From Anaeramoeba ignava (Eukaryota > Metamonada > Anaeramoebidae), in the NCBI GenBank assembly GCA_028826165.1, contig JAPDFW010000063.1:372001-436000 (forward strand): 64,000 nt of DNA, read 5' to 3'. Made by a program: the position numbers and the translations under genes. The notes beneath the pieces were generated by a model. It was given only the letters and a program-made list of their open reading frames with translations. It was not told the origin of the DNA and did not search any database. How positions within the stretch are numbered: position 1 is the first letter of the stretch; every line of letters begins with the position of its first letter. Below, piece after piece: positions 45,301 through 57,805 of this stretch.

Positions 45301-48300
45301 AAACAAAAACTGAAATGGTTCAATTTTCAATCCACTAATAAACTCAATAGAATGAATTGCCATTTTGATAATTTCTTCATCTTCAATTTTTTCTTCAATT
45401 TTAGATAAATTTTGGAATAATTTGGAATCTAAATAACTTGTTCCATGTTCACTAACAAATCCAATATGAGATTCTGTAAATTGATTTAATAAATTATTTC
45501 CAATTTTGTTTTGTTCATAATAATGTATCAATGTTTTCTCTTTTTTCTTTCCTTTAATATTAATATCAAGAAAATCATCTTGAATTTTATTAAAAATCTC
45601 TTGTGAAAATTTACATTCTTTAATTTTTTCATCAACAGAATTTTTGATAAATTTTTTGAGATTATTAATTCCTTGTGTTTTTTGAATTTCATTGTAAATA
45701 AATTTCAACCAAGTATCTTGTTTTTTTATTAAACTATTCTTCATTTTATTGATAAATTTTTGTGGTTTTTGAATAAAATTTTTTCTTGATTTAAGAAATT
45801 TTGCAATTTTTCTAAGTGAAAATCCATCTTTTGAAAAGATTGCTATAATATTTTTGGATTTCTTTTTTTCTTGATCTTCTTTTCTTTGAATAAAATATTT
45901 GATTAATTTTTCATTTTCATTAAGAATTTTCATACAACAGATAAAAATAATATTTTCTTGTTGATTTTCCAATAATTTTAAATTTGTTTTTTGTAACATT
46001 TCCTCAATAAAATTTATAATATCATCTTCTTCGTTTAATGAAATTAAATTTGTTAATAATGGGATATAAACTGAATATAAAATTTCAGTGGAATTTAATG
46101 ATAATAAATAGTTTGTTTTGGAAATTAAGTAATTGAAAAATTGTTGAATATTTGTGAAATCAAATTTTCCTTTCATTTTCTTATTGAAAAGTAATTTTTT
46201 GAAAATAATTTCTCCATAAAATGCCAAATATTTTATAAAATTTAAAATAATAGAACGTATTTTTTTTCTATAATGATCAATATAATTTTCATTTAGAATT
46301 GAGAAATGTTTATTATTTTTGTGGAAAGTTTCTTCACAAATTGGACATTTTTTTTGATTTTCATCTTCTTCTTTAGATTTTCTTTTGAGTTTAATTGTAA
46401 GATAAATTTGTGATTTTTCTTTTTGTGATTTTTTGCAAATCAAAATATTATTGCAATTAACATTTTGAGAAAATAATTCTTTAATCAATTCACTTGTTAT
46501 TTTGTTAATCATCATTTTATCTTCAATTATTTGATAAGTTTCTTCATTAAAATTTGTTAATTCAATTCCAAATTCATTTTTAAATAATTCTAAATTCCAT
46601 TTATCATAAAGAGATTCAATTGATTTTTGTTTTTTTTCTGTTTTTCCTTCATTTTCAATCAAGAAATAAAATAATTCTTCAATTTTTTTACTTTTTTCTT
46701 TGATTAAAAATTGTTCTTTTTGTAATTTTGGAATTAATTTTTTCATAAATGATAAAATTGAAAAGTGTCTAATTTCAGAAATAATTTTAAAATATGAATC
46801 AATTTCAATTAAATTAATTAAATTTTGATGAATTTTTTCAAAATAAATTTTGTAAATTTCCATAAAAGAAATATCTTCTAAATTTGAATTTTCTGATTTA
46901 TAATTTTGAACCCATTTTATCAAAAATTCAATTTTAAATGAATTTAAAAAATTTTGTTGTTGTTGATTAAAAGATAGTTTGATAAAATCTAATAATATCT
47001 TTCCAATAATTTCTTCATTTATTTTTTCTTTTTTAAAAATTTTCTTATTTCTTTTATCATTAAAAGGAATTTGAATAAATTCAGAAAATGATATTTTTTG
47101 TTCTGAAATTGTTTGATATTGTTGAATTATTGAATAAATTATTGATATAAAAGGAATATCAAGTTCAATAATTTTGTTATTTTGATTTTCAATTTCAATT
47201 TCAAAGCAAGGAATTTCAAACTTATTAAAAAAAGTTTTCCACATATTATTTATAGTTTTTTGATCTGAATCTAATAATTTTAAATTTTCATTTTGATTAA
47301 TATTCTTGAAAAATATTCCAATAATAACAATTATCATTTGAATAAATTTATCATATAAAGAAGGAGAAATATATATTTCATTTTCATTTTGATTTTGATT
47401 TTGATTTTCATTTTGTTGAATTATATTTTTAATTTCAGAATCAAATAAGAAATGATTTGTTTTAATTCCCAATTCAATCATTTCTCTTATTTTTTGTGAA
47501 AAGTTAATTTCATTTTTTGATGAAAATAATTCATTTTCAATAAATTTTGTTGTTTGAATAAATTTTTCACTTGTAAAATCTATATTTCTTGAAATGGATA
47601 TTTTCAAAAGTTTTCGATAAATTTCTTTCATTTTATTTTCTTTTTCAGAATCATTAATTGTATCAATTTTATGATTAAATTTTAAATCATTTATAAGAGG
47701 TAAAAATATTTTTGGATAAAGTTTTTCAATATAATAATATTCCCAATTCTTTTCAAAATAAAACGGAACATCTTTCATTTCAAATTGAGGAGATAAATGA
47801 ATAAAGATAATTATATAATTTTTTTGATTTAAATTTTGTTCAATAAAAAATTTAATTTTGAAAAATAATTCAATTTCATTTTGTTGAAAATGAATAGAAA
47901 GTATTGATTCCCTATTTTTGATTGAAGATTTTATAATTTCTATCACTTTTTTTTCTGATTGAATATTGATATCTTGGATAGAATAATTTTGTATTTTTTC
48001 TTGATTTATTTTCATTTTTGTTTCAAAACTTGTTGTAAAAATTATTGAATTTTGAATTTTGTTTCCAATAATTTCTTGATTAAATAATTCATCAAAATTT
48101 TTGAATGAAGAAGAAAAATAATCATTTAAAATATTATTAGTTTTTTCTTCTAAATTTTTTGATTTTGGTTTTGATTTTGATATAAATTGTTTAACTTCAT
48201 TCATTTTATAGAATTTACAAAGTTGAAATATTGTTTTCTTCATTATTTTTTCATTTAAATTTGAATTTAACTTTAAAATCAAAGAAATGAATAAATTTTC

Positions 48301-51300
48301 ATTAAATCCAAAAATTAAATCTTTTGTTTGAATTTTGTTTCGTGTAATAGTTTCAATTGGATCAAAAAATTTATTAATTTTCTTGAGGAAATTTTGCTCT
48401 TTTTTGGATAAAGAAAAAGAATAATTAAAAAAGGAATTTAAAGAAGAAGTTGTTGATCCATCAATAAAATGTTTTTCAAAATGATTTAATAAATTTTGTT
48501 CTTTGAATTCGTAATCATTTTCTTTTATTGTAACTAATACTAATCTAAATTTTGGATTGATAAATACTTTTCTTTCCTCATTATAAAATTGAATTTTTGT
48601 ATAAAATTTCCCATTTTCTTCATCAAAATTTTGATTGAGTAAATTGTTTAAAAATGGATATATTTTTTGATAATCAAAAATCACTAATATTTTCCCTTCA
48701 GAAATACAATATTCAATATTAAATAATTTTTCTTTAATTTTTTCTTCTTTTGGGATTGTAGAAATATTTAATGATTTATCAAATAATAATAATAATAAAT
48801 CTTTATCAAAAATAACAATTGAATCTGGGAAATATTTTTGATAAATAATTGAAAAAATTGAAATGTGTGAAATAATCAGCATTAAATAACGAGATGTTTT
48901 CATAAATTCAAAATATGATTGATCTGATTCTTCTTGTAATTTTTTTGTTTTATAAAGATTTTCTGTTATTAATTTTTCTAAATCAAATTTGGGAATTGTT
49001 TCAAAACCATCAATTTGATTTAATTTTAAAACTTCTTTCAATATTTTTCCTCTAATTCCAAAATTTCTATAAAGAGAATTAAATAGAACATCTGAAAAAA
49101 TTGAATAATTATTTTTTGAGAAATAAAATCCAATATTCTTAAGGAAAAAATAATAATCATAAATCCCATAAAAGTTTGTTGTTAAGCTTTTTTCTTGAAT
49201 TTTGATTAAATTTGTTTGTTTTGAGATTAAAATTTTTTGATTTTGACAAATTCCATTAAATATTTTAACAAAATATTTGAAATAATTCTTTGGTGATTCT
49301 CTTGGAAATGAATTTAAAATTTCTTTTGTTATTGATTCTAATTCAGTTTCATTTGGAAGTTCATTATTTAAAATAATTCCTGTTGAAATGTAATTCATTT
49401 TTGAGAATTGATTTGAAAATAAAATTAATGAAGGTTTTGTTAAAAATGATTCTAATTTTGTTAATTGAATATCTTTTTGAATTTTTTCAATTTCTAAATT
49501 AAGAGTCATTAATGTTTTATCTTTTAAATTTGTAAATTCTTTTAAAATGATAATTGGAATAATTTCTTTTTTATAATTTTGAGATAATTTTTCTGAATTG
49601 TTAAATTGATTATGAAGTTGAATTGGTGATAAAATTTGAGAACATTCAATTTTGTTAATTTGTAAATTTGGAAGATTTAATTCATTTTCATTTTCATTAA
49701 ATAATTTTAAAATGAATTTAAGAGATGTTGATTTTGAAGTTCCTAAAAATAAAAATAAAATATAATTAATTTTTTAATTGTAAATTATATTATTAATATT
49801 ATTATTTACCTGAATTTCCAATTATAAATAAAGGTATTCGAGTAAAAAATGAAATGAATATTAATAAAACATTTTCTTTAAATGATTTAGTTTTGGCAAT
49901 ATTATTTTCTGATAAATAATTCTCCATATTTTGAATTAAATTTTCTGAAATTTTATAAAAATTTGTTTCAATATTCATCTTAATTTTTTCATTCTTTTTC
50001 AATTTTTGTTGTTTTTGTTCAAATTTTAATAAAAATTCTTTTCTTTTTCCTTCATTTAAACTTGAAACATAAACAATAAATAAAGATAATAAAATAGATG
50101 AAGTAATTTGAGTTGATATTTCATTTTCTTTTATCAATTTTTGAGCTATTTTACTTGATATTAACCAATTAAAAATTCTTGAAAAAATTAAAACATCTTG
50201 AAATGATTCAAAATATTCATTTGAAAATATTATTGATTTTGATTTTGTTTCAATTTGAAGTTTTTGAGTTAATTTTCTTGAAAAACGAATTAATTTTAAA
50301 ATAATTTGTGATTCACTTTCTATTGAGATTTTTGAATTAAAGAAATTTTGGAGATTCTCTTTTTTTTGTTGAAATAATTGATGAAGTATTGATAAAATAT
50401 ATTTCTTTTTTGAAATTTTTGTTAATTTTCCAAAATCATAAATATCTTCATAAAATGAATCAGAAATTAATTGATATTGTGAAATAAATTGTGTTTTTTC
50501 ATTTCTTTCAAATTGATTAGATGAAAAAGATTTAAGAGAAGCTAATAAATGAATATTTCCTTGTAAATTTTTCCCATTAATTGATCTATTTAATAAAATT
50601 TCTTTGATTAATGATATAGATTCTTTTGATCCTTTATTGAATTCATGAAAATAAATATTAATACGATCAATTGGATTTGTATTTTGGTTTTGAATTTGTT
50701 GAATTTCTTGAATAATTTCTTCTTTTTTGGTTTGAAAATTAACATTGAAAATGATTAATGGTTGTTTCAAAATATCTTCTATTAAATATGTAATTAATAA
50801 TAACTTTTCATATTCATTTCCTCCATTAATAATTACTGGTATTTTTGCCCATAATTTTAATTGAATATAAATCATTTTGAATAAATTTTCTGATGTAAGA
50901 AAATTTCCTCTTTTTTTTTGATTTTCTTCATAATTTTGAATAATTTCATTTGTTATTTCAAATGATTTTGGAATTAATGAATTGAAAATTTGTAAAATAT
51001 CTTTCATTTCAATTTCAATTTTTGTTTCATTTTTTAATTTTTCATGGAAAATTATCATATTTTGATTATCAAAATTTAAACCATTTTGAAATAATTGTTT
51101 GATTTCGTAATTACTTATAAGAAATAATTTATATTCACCTTCTTGATTCTTGTTTTTTTTGTTTCTGAAAAGAATTGGAAAAGATAAATTTCTTTTTTTC
51201 CATTCAATTTTGTTTTTCAATAATTTTGAAGATTCTTCTAAATTATTTGAATTTTCTAAATTTGAATTAAAATGAAAAAAAGGAGAAGCAAGTTCAATAT

Positions 51301-54300
51301 TAAAATTTAAACAATTTGCTATAATTTGATTTAAAAAATAATAATATTTTTCTGAATCATTTTCAAAATTTTTTTGAATAATTTCATCTTTGTTAAATAA
51401 TAACCACATAAAATATTGAAGTAAATTTTTCATTAAATATTGGAAATTTGAAAAAGTTCTAAAACTTATAAATTTGGTTTGTAAATTGTTTTCAAATTGA
51501 TTTAATAATAAATTGAAATATTCTTTTGAATTTGGTTCTTGATTTAAATTATTGACAATTTCTGTTAGTTCATTTGTATTTTTATATTCTCTTAAATGAT
51601 TTTGATTTGATTGAATTAAATTGGCAATTTTTTTTAATTCTGGATTTTCTTCTTTTTCAATTTGAAAATTTAATATTGGATAAGAAGAAAAGGAAAAATT
51701 ATCAGAGTTCATTTTACATTCTTTTTCTTTAAAATATTTTAATGGAGGAAAATTATTTAAACCATTTTCTGAACTTGATTTAATATAACTTGGAATTTCA
51801 AAAACAATTTTAAAAGAATCATCAAAAATCCAAATTAAATTATTTTCTAATTTTCTTTCATCTTCAAATGAATTCCACATTGATAATTCCCAAAGAAAAT
51901 CCAAAGTTTCTAAAATAGGAGAGAAAGTTAAATCAATATGAAGAAATTTAATTTTGTTTTGGAAATTAATTGAATTTTTGTTTAAAATTTGATTAATTTC
52001 TTGAATAATTTCTGATTTTGTTCCTTTTGAAATTTTGATATATAAATAAATTGATTTGTTTTCTTGATCTTGATTATATTTTTCATAAAAATATTTACGA
52101 ATTTGATAAGTTTTTCCCATTCCTGGAATTTTAGAAGTAAATAATTTAATTCTCTTATAATTTTTGAAATGGTTTTTGAAAATTGATTTTAAATCTTCTT
52201 CTGGTATTGATTCAATTTTTTCTGAAATCAAAAAATTAGGGAAATGAGAAACAATATTTGGAATTTGATAATTATCTTTTTGATAAAAGAAAATGATTAA
52301 TGGGAAATGAGTTTCAAAAGAAATTTGTTGAATTTTCTGAATTAAAAAATTTGAACAAAGTTGAGATAATTTTTGAACATGTAAAATAGAAAATAAATGT
52401 TTTTCGTGATTAATCTTTGATTTGTCTTGATTATAAAATTTATAAATATTGAAGAAATTTTCAATATCAGATTGATTTGTATTTTTTGAATTACAAATCA
52501 TAACATTTTCTTTTAATGGTAAATGATTACAATATCCAAAATATAAACTTGTTAATATTTCATAAACTTGAATTTTTTTATCAATTTTGTAAAAGAAAAT
52601 TTTTGAATTTTGAACTGATTTTTCATTTTTGAATAAATGATTAAATTTCTTTGTTATTTTTTTTGGAATTTCCTTTTTTTTAAATTGTATTAATCTTTGT
52701 TGAATTGAATTTTTAAATGAAATTAAATTGCTTAATTCTTCAATAAAATTTTTTAAATTAATTGAAGGATCAAATTCAGGAATAATATTAATTCTAAATT
52801 CTATTAAATCTTCCTGAGTTAAATTTGGATTAAATAAACGAAGAAGAAGAAATAAATTATGGTTATTTTGAAGAGATGTTGAAAAACAGAGATTCATAAT
52901 TTCAAAAAGTTGTTCTTGAAAAAAAAGAGAATAAACGAAATGATTTTGTTTGATTAAATCTTTTTCTTTTTTCCAATTTAATAATTTTTGAGAAAGTTCT
53001 TTTTCGTTTTTGATCAATTCATTTTTAAATTTATCTGATTCATTTATTGAAGAATATTCAATAACTTTTTCATATTTATTATTTGATTCAATAATATAAA
53101 GTTTCTTTAATTCAACACAAGTTTTGAACATTTTCTTGATTATTGGAAAAATTTTTTGGAATGAATTCAAATATTTTTGTATTGGATCATTTTCTGAGAA
53201 AAGTTCATTTTGTTTTATATTTTGAGAAATGATTTTAATTTGAAGGAAATTATCAAAATTGAATGTTTTATAAGTATTCTCCTTATTTTGACAAGAGAAT
53301 ATTAATTCATTTTTTGGTAAATAATTAAATTTAAAGAGCATATTTTTTTTTCCAAAAATTTCAGATAAATTATTTAATATTTTCTTTTTAAAATTTGAAT
53401 TATCTTTTGGAAAAAAATTAATTAATTCTTGAGTATCATTTTCACTAAATTGCCAAGGTTTTTGATTTTCTTCAGATTTTTGATAATTTGAATCAAATTT
53501 TGGAAAGATTCAAAACTTTCTTGAATTAAAATGTATTCTTTCATTCTTTTTCTTAAATTTTTGATTATATTTTTCATTTTTTTAAAATGAATAGATTTTT
53601 CGATGAACTTATCGAACTTTTTTTCATTTTGAAATTTTTTGGAAAGAGAAATAATATTTGGGATTAAATTTAGAATATTTTGTTGAGAAAAGAAAATATT
53701 AGAAGGAATTTCGTTCAATTCTTTTTAATATTCCGTTTAATTTAGATAAATCTTGTAATTTTTGATTTTTGCCAAGATTCTTGGAAAAATTTTGTATAAT
53801 CTTCATTTTGAAATTTAAAATATGAAAAAAATTGATATTTCCATTTTGGAATTTTTTTGAAGTTTTTGTTATATTCATGGAAATTTTGGATTTGATTTGA
53901 TAACTGTAGAATATTATTCTCTGATTTTTCATTTTGAGATTCTTCTAAAAATATTTTTAATTCATTATTTATCCAATCTATTCCTTTTTCTAAAGGGAAA
54001 AATTTATCAAGTTGACTTAATTTAATTTTTTGATCTGTAATTTCAAATAAAATTTCATTTCTTTTGTTTATCATTTCTTTTAATATTTTATGAAAATTAT
54101 TCATTGATAATTTTTTTTGTTGTTTTAATTTTGATTTTGATTTTGATTTTGATTTTGATTTTGATTTTGATTTTGATTTTGATTTTGATTTTAATTTTGG
54201 AATCCAAATATAATTAATAAAGATTTCACTTTTTTGAAATTTCAAAATTTTTTGGAATAAATCAAAATCAATTTCTAATTCCTTAATTGATAATTTGAGA

Positions 54301-56303
54301 TCTTTGATGTTTTTTGAATTAAAATTTGCTAAAACTTTGGGAATTTTTGGATAATTTTCGAAATGATTCCAAACTATATTTTTGTTTAGTTTTGATAAAA
54401 CAGTTTTTCTTTGAAATAATTCTTGATAAAGTTGTTCAATTTTTTGAAATGAAAATTTTGAATATAAATCCCAAATATTTGAAAAGAAATATTTTTGTTT
54501 AAATGTTTCTTCTAATATTGAAAAATCTATTTCAATTTTATCTATTTTTTGAATTGAATATTGAATTTCTTTATCATATTTTTGAATTTTTTGGAAAAAT
54601 TCAAATTCAATTTCATTTTCCTTTTCAATTCCCTTTTCCTGGAAATTTTTAAATAACGTTAATAATGAAATCCATGAATCTTGATTTTCTTGAGAAATAT
54701 TTTTTAAAAATAAAATGAAAGTTTGTTTTTCATTAGGAAAATTATCTCCAATAAGTGATTCCCAATATAAAATATGTATTCGTAAAGGAATTTCTTTTTC
54801 TTTTTCTTTTTCTTTTAAAATTAATTTATATTTTTCTTGAATAAAATCTTTGATATATTTAGATAAGAATGTTTCAAAACTTAATAAATTATTTAATATT
54901 TTTGGATCGTTGATTATATTTAAACATTCAATAGGAGTTGCATTAACAGGAAAATTATTTCTTTGAATATTTTCAATAATTAATAATTCAAGAGAAGAGA
55001 TATATTCATTTATTTTTATTATTTGGATTTGGTTTTGAATTTGATTTGAATTTTCTTTTAGAATTTCGAGTATTTTTTTTGTTCTTCGATAAATTTTATC
55101 AAAAGTATCAAAATATTCAAGTAAATTTTGAAATTTCATTTTTCCAATAATGAAAAAAGCTAATGAAAAATCTTTTATAATCAAATATTCCAGTAAATTA
55201 TCTTTTTTTTCTTTTAAAAAATCTTTTATAATCTTAACAAGAATATCTTCAAATTTTGGAAAAAATATAGGATCAAGTAATCTTGATAAAAATAAGAAAA
55301 TATTCGTTTCAGAATCTAAATATTGTTGAATCAAAATATTTATATCTTTTTTAAGTTTTTTTGTATCATAATTTTGTGAAATTGTTTTCCAATCTTTTTC
55401 TTCAAATAATGTAATAAATAAAGGAAGAAAGAACAGAATATTATTTGAATTTGATTCTTTGAAAAAGTTAAACAATTTGTAAAAATTTATTTTAACTTTA
55501 CTAATCTCTTGAGTATTATAATTAGAAATTTCTTCAACTATTTGAGATAATTCTTTCATTTTTTGAGGAGATTTCTCTAAAAAATTGAATATATATTGAG
55601 TAAAAGGATTGTGAAATTTTGATAATAGTAAATAACAAAATATAGTTTCTTTTGAGAAAGAATTCATAATATTTTCATCTTTTTCAAAAAATTTTTCATA
55701 AAGCATCTTCACAATTTCATTAATATTTAAATTGAGATTTTGCTTTTCACCTTTTATAAGAAACTGATTTTTCAATAAGGAATCAGTTCCTTTATAATAA
55801 TTAATAATTATTTGTTGTGTATTTAAAGAACTTTGCATTATTTCTTTGATAAAAAATGTTTGTAAAAGATCAACAATCATTTCTTGACTTATAGAAATAT
55901 TCTTTTTTGATTTTTGATAAATAATTCCAAAAAAGAATAATATATTTTGATTTTTTTCTTCTTTGCTTTTTTTCTTGGAATTTTCAATTTCAGTTTGAAT
56001 TTCTTCTTTATCAACTGTTAAAATAAATTGTCTTTTCAATTTGTTTTTTGCTAAAGTGATTTCAATTTTGATATTAAAAGAAATTTGAGAATCTTTTTTT
56101 GATTGTGAAGTATTTTCTTCTTGTAAATTAATTTGTGTTTGAAAAGAACCAAACCAAACATTATTAATTGAATTTGATTTATAAATATCATAATATTGAT
56201 TTTTGTATTTTAAAGACATTTTTATAGGTATTTCTATTTCTTTTTCTTTTGTATAATAAAGAAAAAATTTTATAAAATATTTTGTTTTGTTTGATAAATT
56301 CAT
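42358..56303 (-). CDS. RNF213 (mysterin)-like giant with E3-side C-terminus and degenerate AAA3/AAA4
   Basis: Second RNF213-family gene, ATG at 56303, last frame ending NFSNQKN at 42358; about 4,600 residues. Long open pieces: 53742–56303, 49802–53341 and 44401–49742. An intron (49743–49809) splits the AAA4 P-loop codon (GNSG|TSKS) exactly as in the paralogue at 31205. AAA2 keeps a P-loop (PGMGKTYQIRKY). AAA3 Walker A has become GGNEYEKLL and Walker B IYFHEFNKG; AAA4 Walker B has become IIILKEFTN. The RING is reduced to KKCPICEETFHKNNKHF. A WSLCKKNHLNF…NWCEFC motif resembles the RZ finger of RNF213/ZNFX1, and the C-terminus (HPITFRIIRLFIHLSVI onward) aligns with RNF213. A hexapeptide array is inserted near the end. 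Single-base frame breaks near 53765, 53705, 53508, 44480, 44140, 43190, 42640, 42480 and 42450 are mostly at homopolymers. Confidence 0.78.
42830..43640 (-). repeat. 18-bp coding array (MKDLNK/MKDLNE) inside the RNF213-like gene
   Basis: About 44 units of 18 bp (ATGAAAGATTTAAATAAA and variants) encode MKDLNK, MKDLNE, MKDSNE, MNDLNE and MNELNE. They interrupt the C-terminal helical region between VVISSCKMIE and ELTELSIMEF. One unit at ~43190 lacks a G (MKIQMK), which shifts the frame mid-array. Unit variants occur in blocks (MNELNE-type at 43320–43450), suggesting block duplication. Every unit carries an in-frame ATG. Open frames on the plus strand (HLNLSFYLNLSF…) are antisense shadows. Confidence 0.9.
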
Positions 56304-57805
56304 TTTTGTTATATTTTTTTAATAAAATAAATTTGAAAAAAAAAATGAAAAATGAAAAATGAAAAAAGGAAAAAAAATGAAAAACAAAAACAGGAAAAAA
56401 AATATATTTCTTTTTTAAAATTATAATTTAAAATTTAATTAAATGTTTAAATATATAATTAACTTTATTTATTTAATATATATTATTAATCAAAAATTGA
56501 AATTAATTTAATATAAAAATATAAATAAATTTAATAACTTTAATAAATTAATAAATTAATAAATTATTTTAAAATTATAATTTAAAATATAATTAAATGT
56601 TTAAATATATATTTTACTTTATTTATTTAATATATATTATTAATTAAAAATTGAAATTAATTTAATATAAAAATATAAATAAATTTAATAACTTTAATAA
56701 ATTAATAAATTAATAAATTATTTTAAAATTATAATTTAAAATATAATTAAATGTTTAAATATATATATTACTTTATTTATTTTAATATATATTATTAATC
56801 AAAAATTGAAATTAATTTAATATAAAAATATAAATAAATTTAATAACTTTAATAAATTAATTAATTAATAAATTATTTAAAATTATAATTTAAAATATAA
56901 TTAAATGTTTAAATATATATTTTACTTTATTTATTTAATATATATTATTAATCAAAAATTGAAATTAATTTAATATAAAAATATAAATAAATTTAATAAC
57001 TTTAATAAATTAATTAATTAATAAATTATTTTAAAATTATAATTTATAATATAATTAAATGTTTAAATACATATTTTACTTTATTTATTTAATATATATT
57101 ATTAATTAAAAATTGAAATTAATTTAATATAAAAATATAAATAAATTTAATAACTTTAATAAATTAATTAATTAATAAATTATTTTAAAATTATAATTTA
57201 TAATATAATTAAATGTTTAAATATTTTTATTTATTTATTTAATATATATTATTAATCAAAAATTGAAATTAATTTAATATAAAAATATAAATAAATTTAA
57301 TAACTTTAATAAATTAATTAATTAATAAATTATTTTAAAATTATAATTTAAAAATTTAATTAAATGTTTAAATATATATTTTTACTTTTATTTATTTAAT
57401 ATATATTATTAATCAAAAATTGAAATTAATTTAATATAAAAATATAAATAAATTTAATAACTTTAATAAATTAATTAATTAATAAATTATTTTAGAATTA
57501 TAATTAAAATATAATTAAATGTTTAGATATATATTTTACTTTATTTATTTAATATATATTATTAATCAAAAATTGAAATTAATTTAATATAAAAATATAA
57601 ATAAATTTAATAACTTTAATAAATTAATTAATTAATAAATTATTTTAGAATTATAATTAAAATATAATTAAATGTTTAGATATATATTTTAATTTATTTA
57701 GTTTAAAATAAATTAAATTTTTAATATATTTTTCTTTATTTAGAAAAAAATTCAAAAAATAAAAAATTTTTCATTTTATTTTTTTCATTTTTTTACTTTT
57801 CAAAA
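56304..57805. repeat. ~153-bp satellite, about nine units
   Basis: After ~100 bp of A-rich DNA upstream of the RNF213-like start, units registered by AAATGTTTAAATA occur near 56441, 56594, 56746, 56903, 57056, 57209, 57361, 57516 and 57667 (spacing 152–157 bp). Each holds TTAATATATATTATTAATC, AAAATTGAAATTAATTT and a TTAATTAATTAATAAA block. Units are very similar, differing by point changes. No coding sequence. The last ~100 bp before 57806 are T/A-rich, presumably the promoter of the plus-strand RCC1–BTB gene. Confidence 0.9.

Noticed and set aside
46330-46365. A functional RING finger in the second RNF213-like gene
   Set aside because: Only the first CPIC pair is present; the later Cys/His ligands of a RING are missing, so I call it a remnant and place more weight on the RZ-like motif near 45070–45160.
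56405-57700. Transposon or LTR remnants in the A/T-rich spacer
   Set aside because: The spacer is a regular tandem satellite with no terminal inverted repeats, no target-site duplication and no transposase or polymerase coding sequence.
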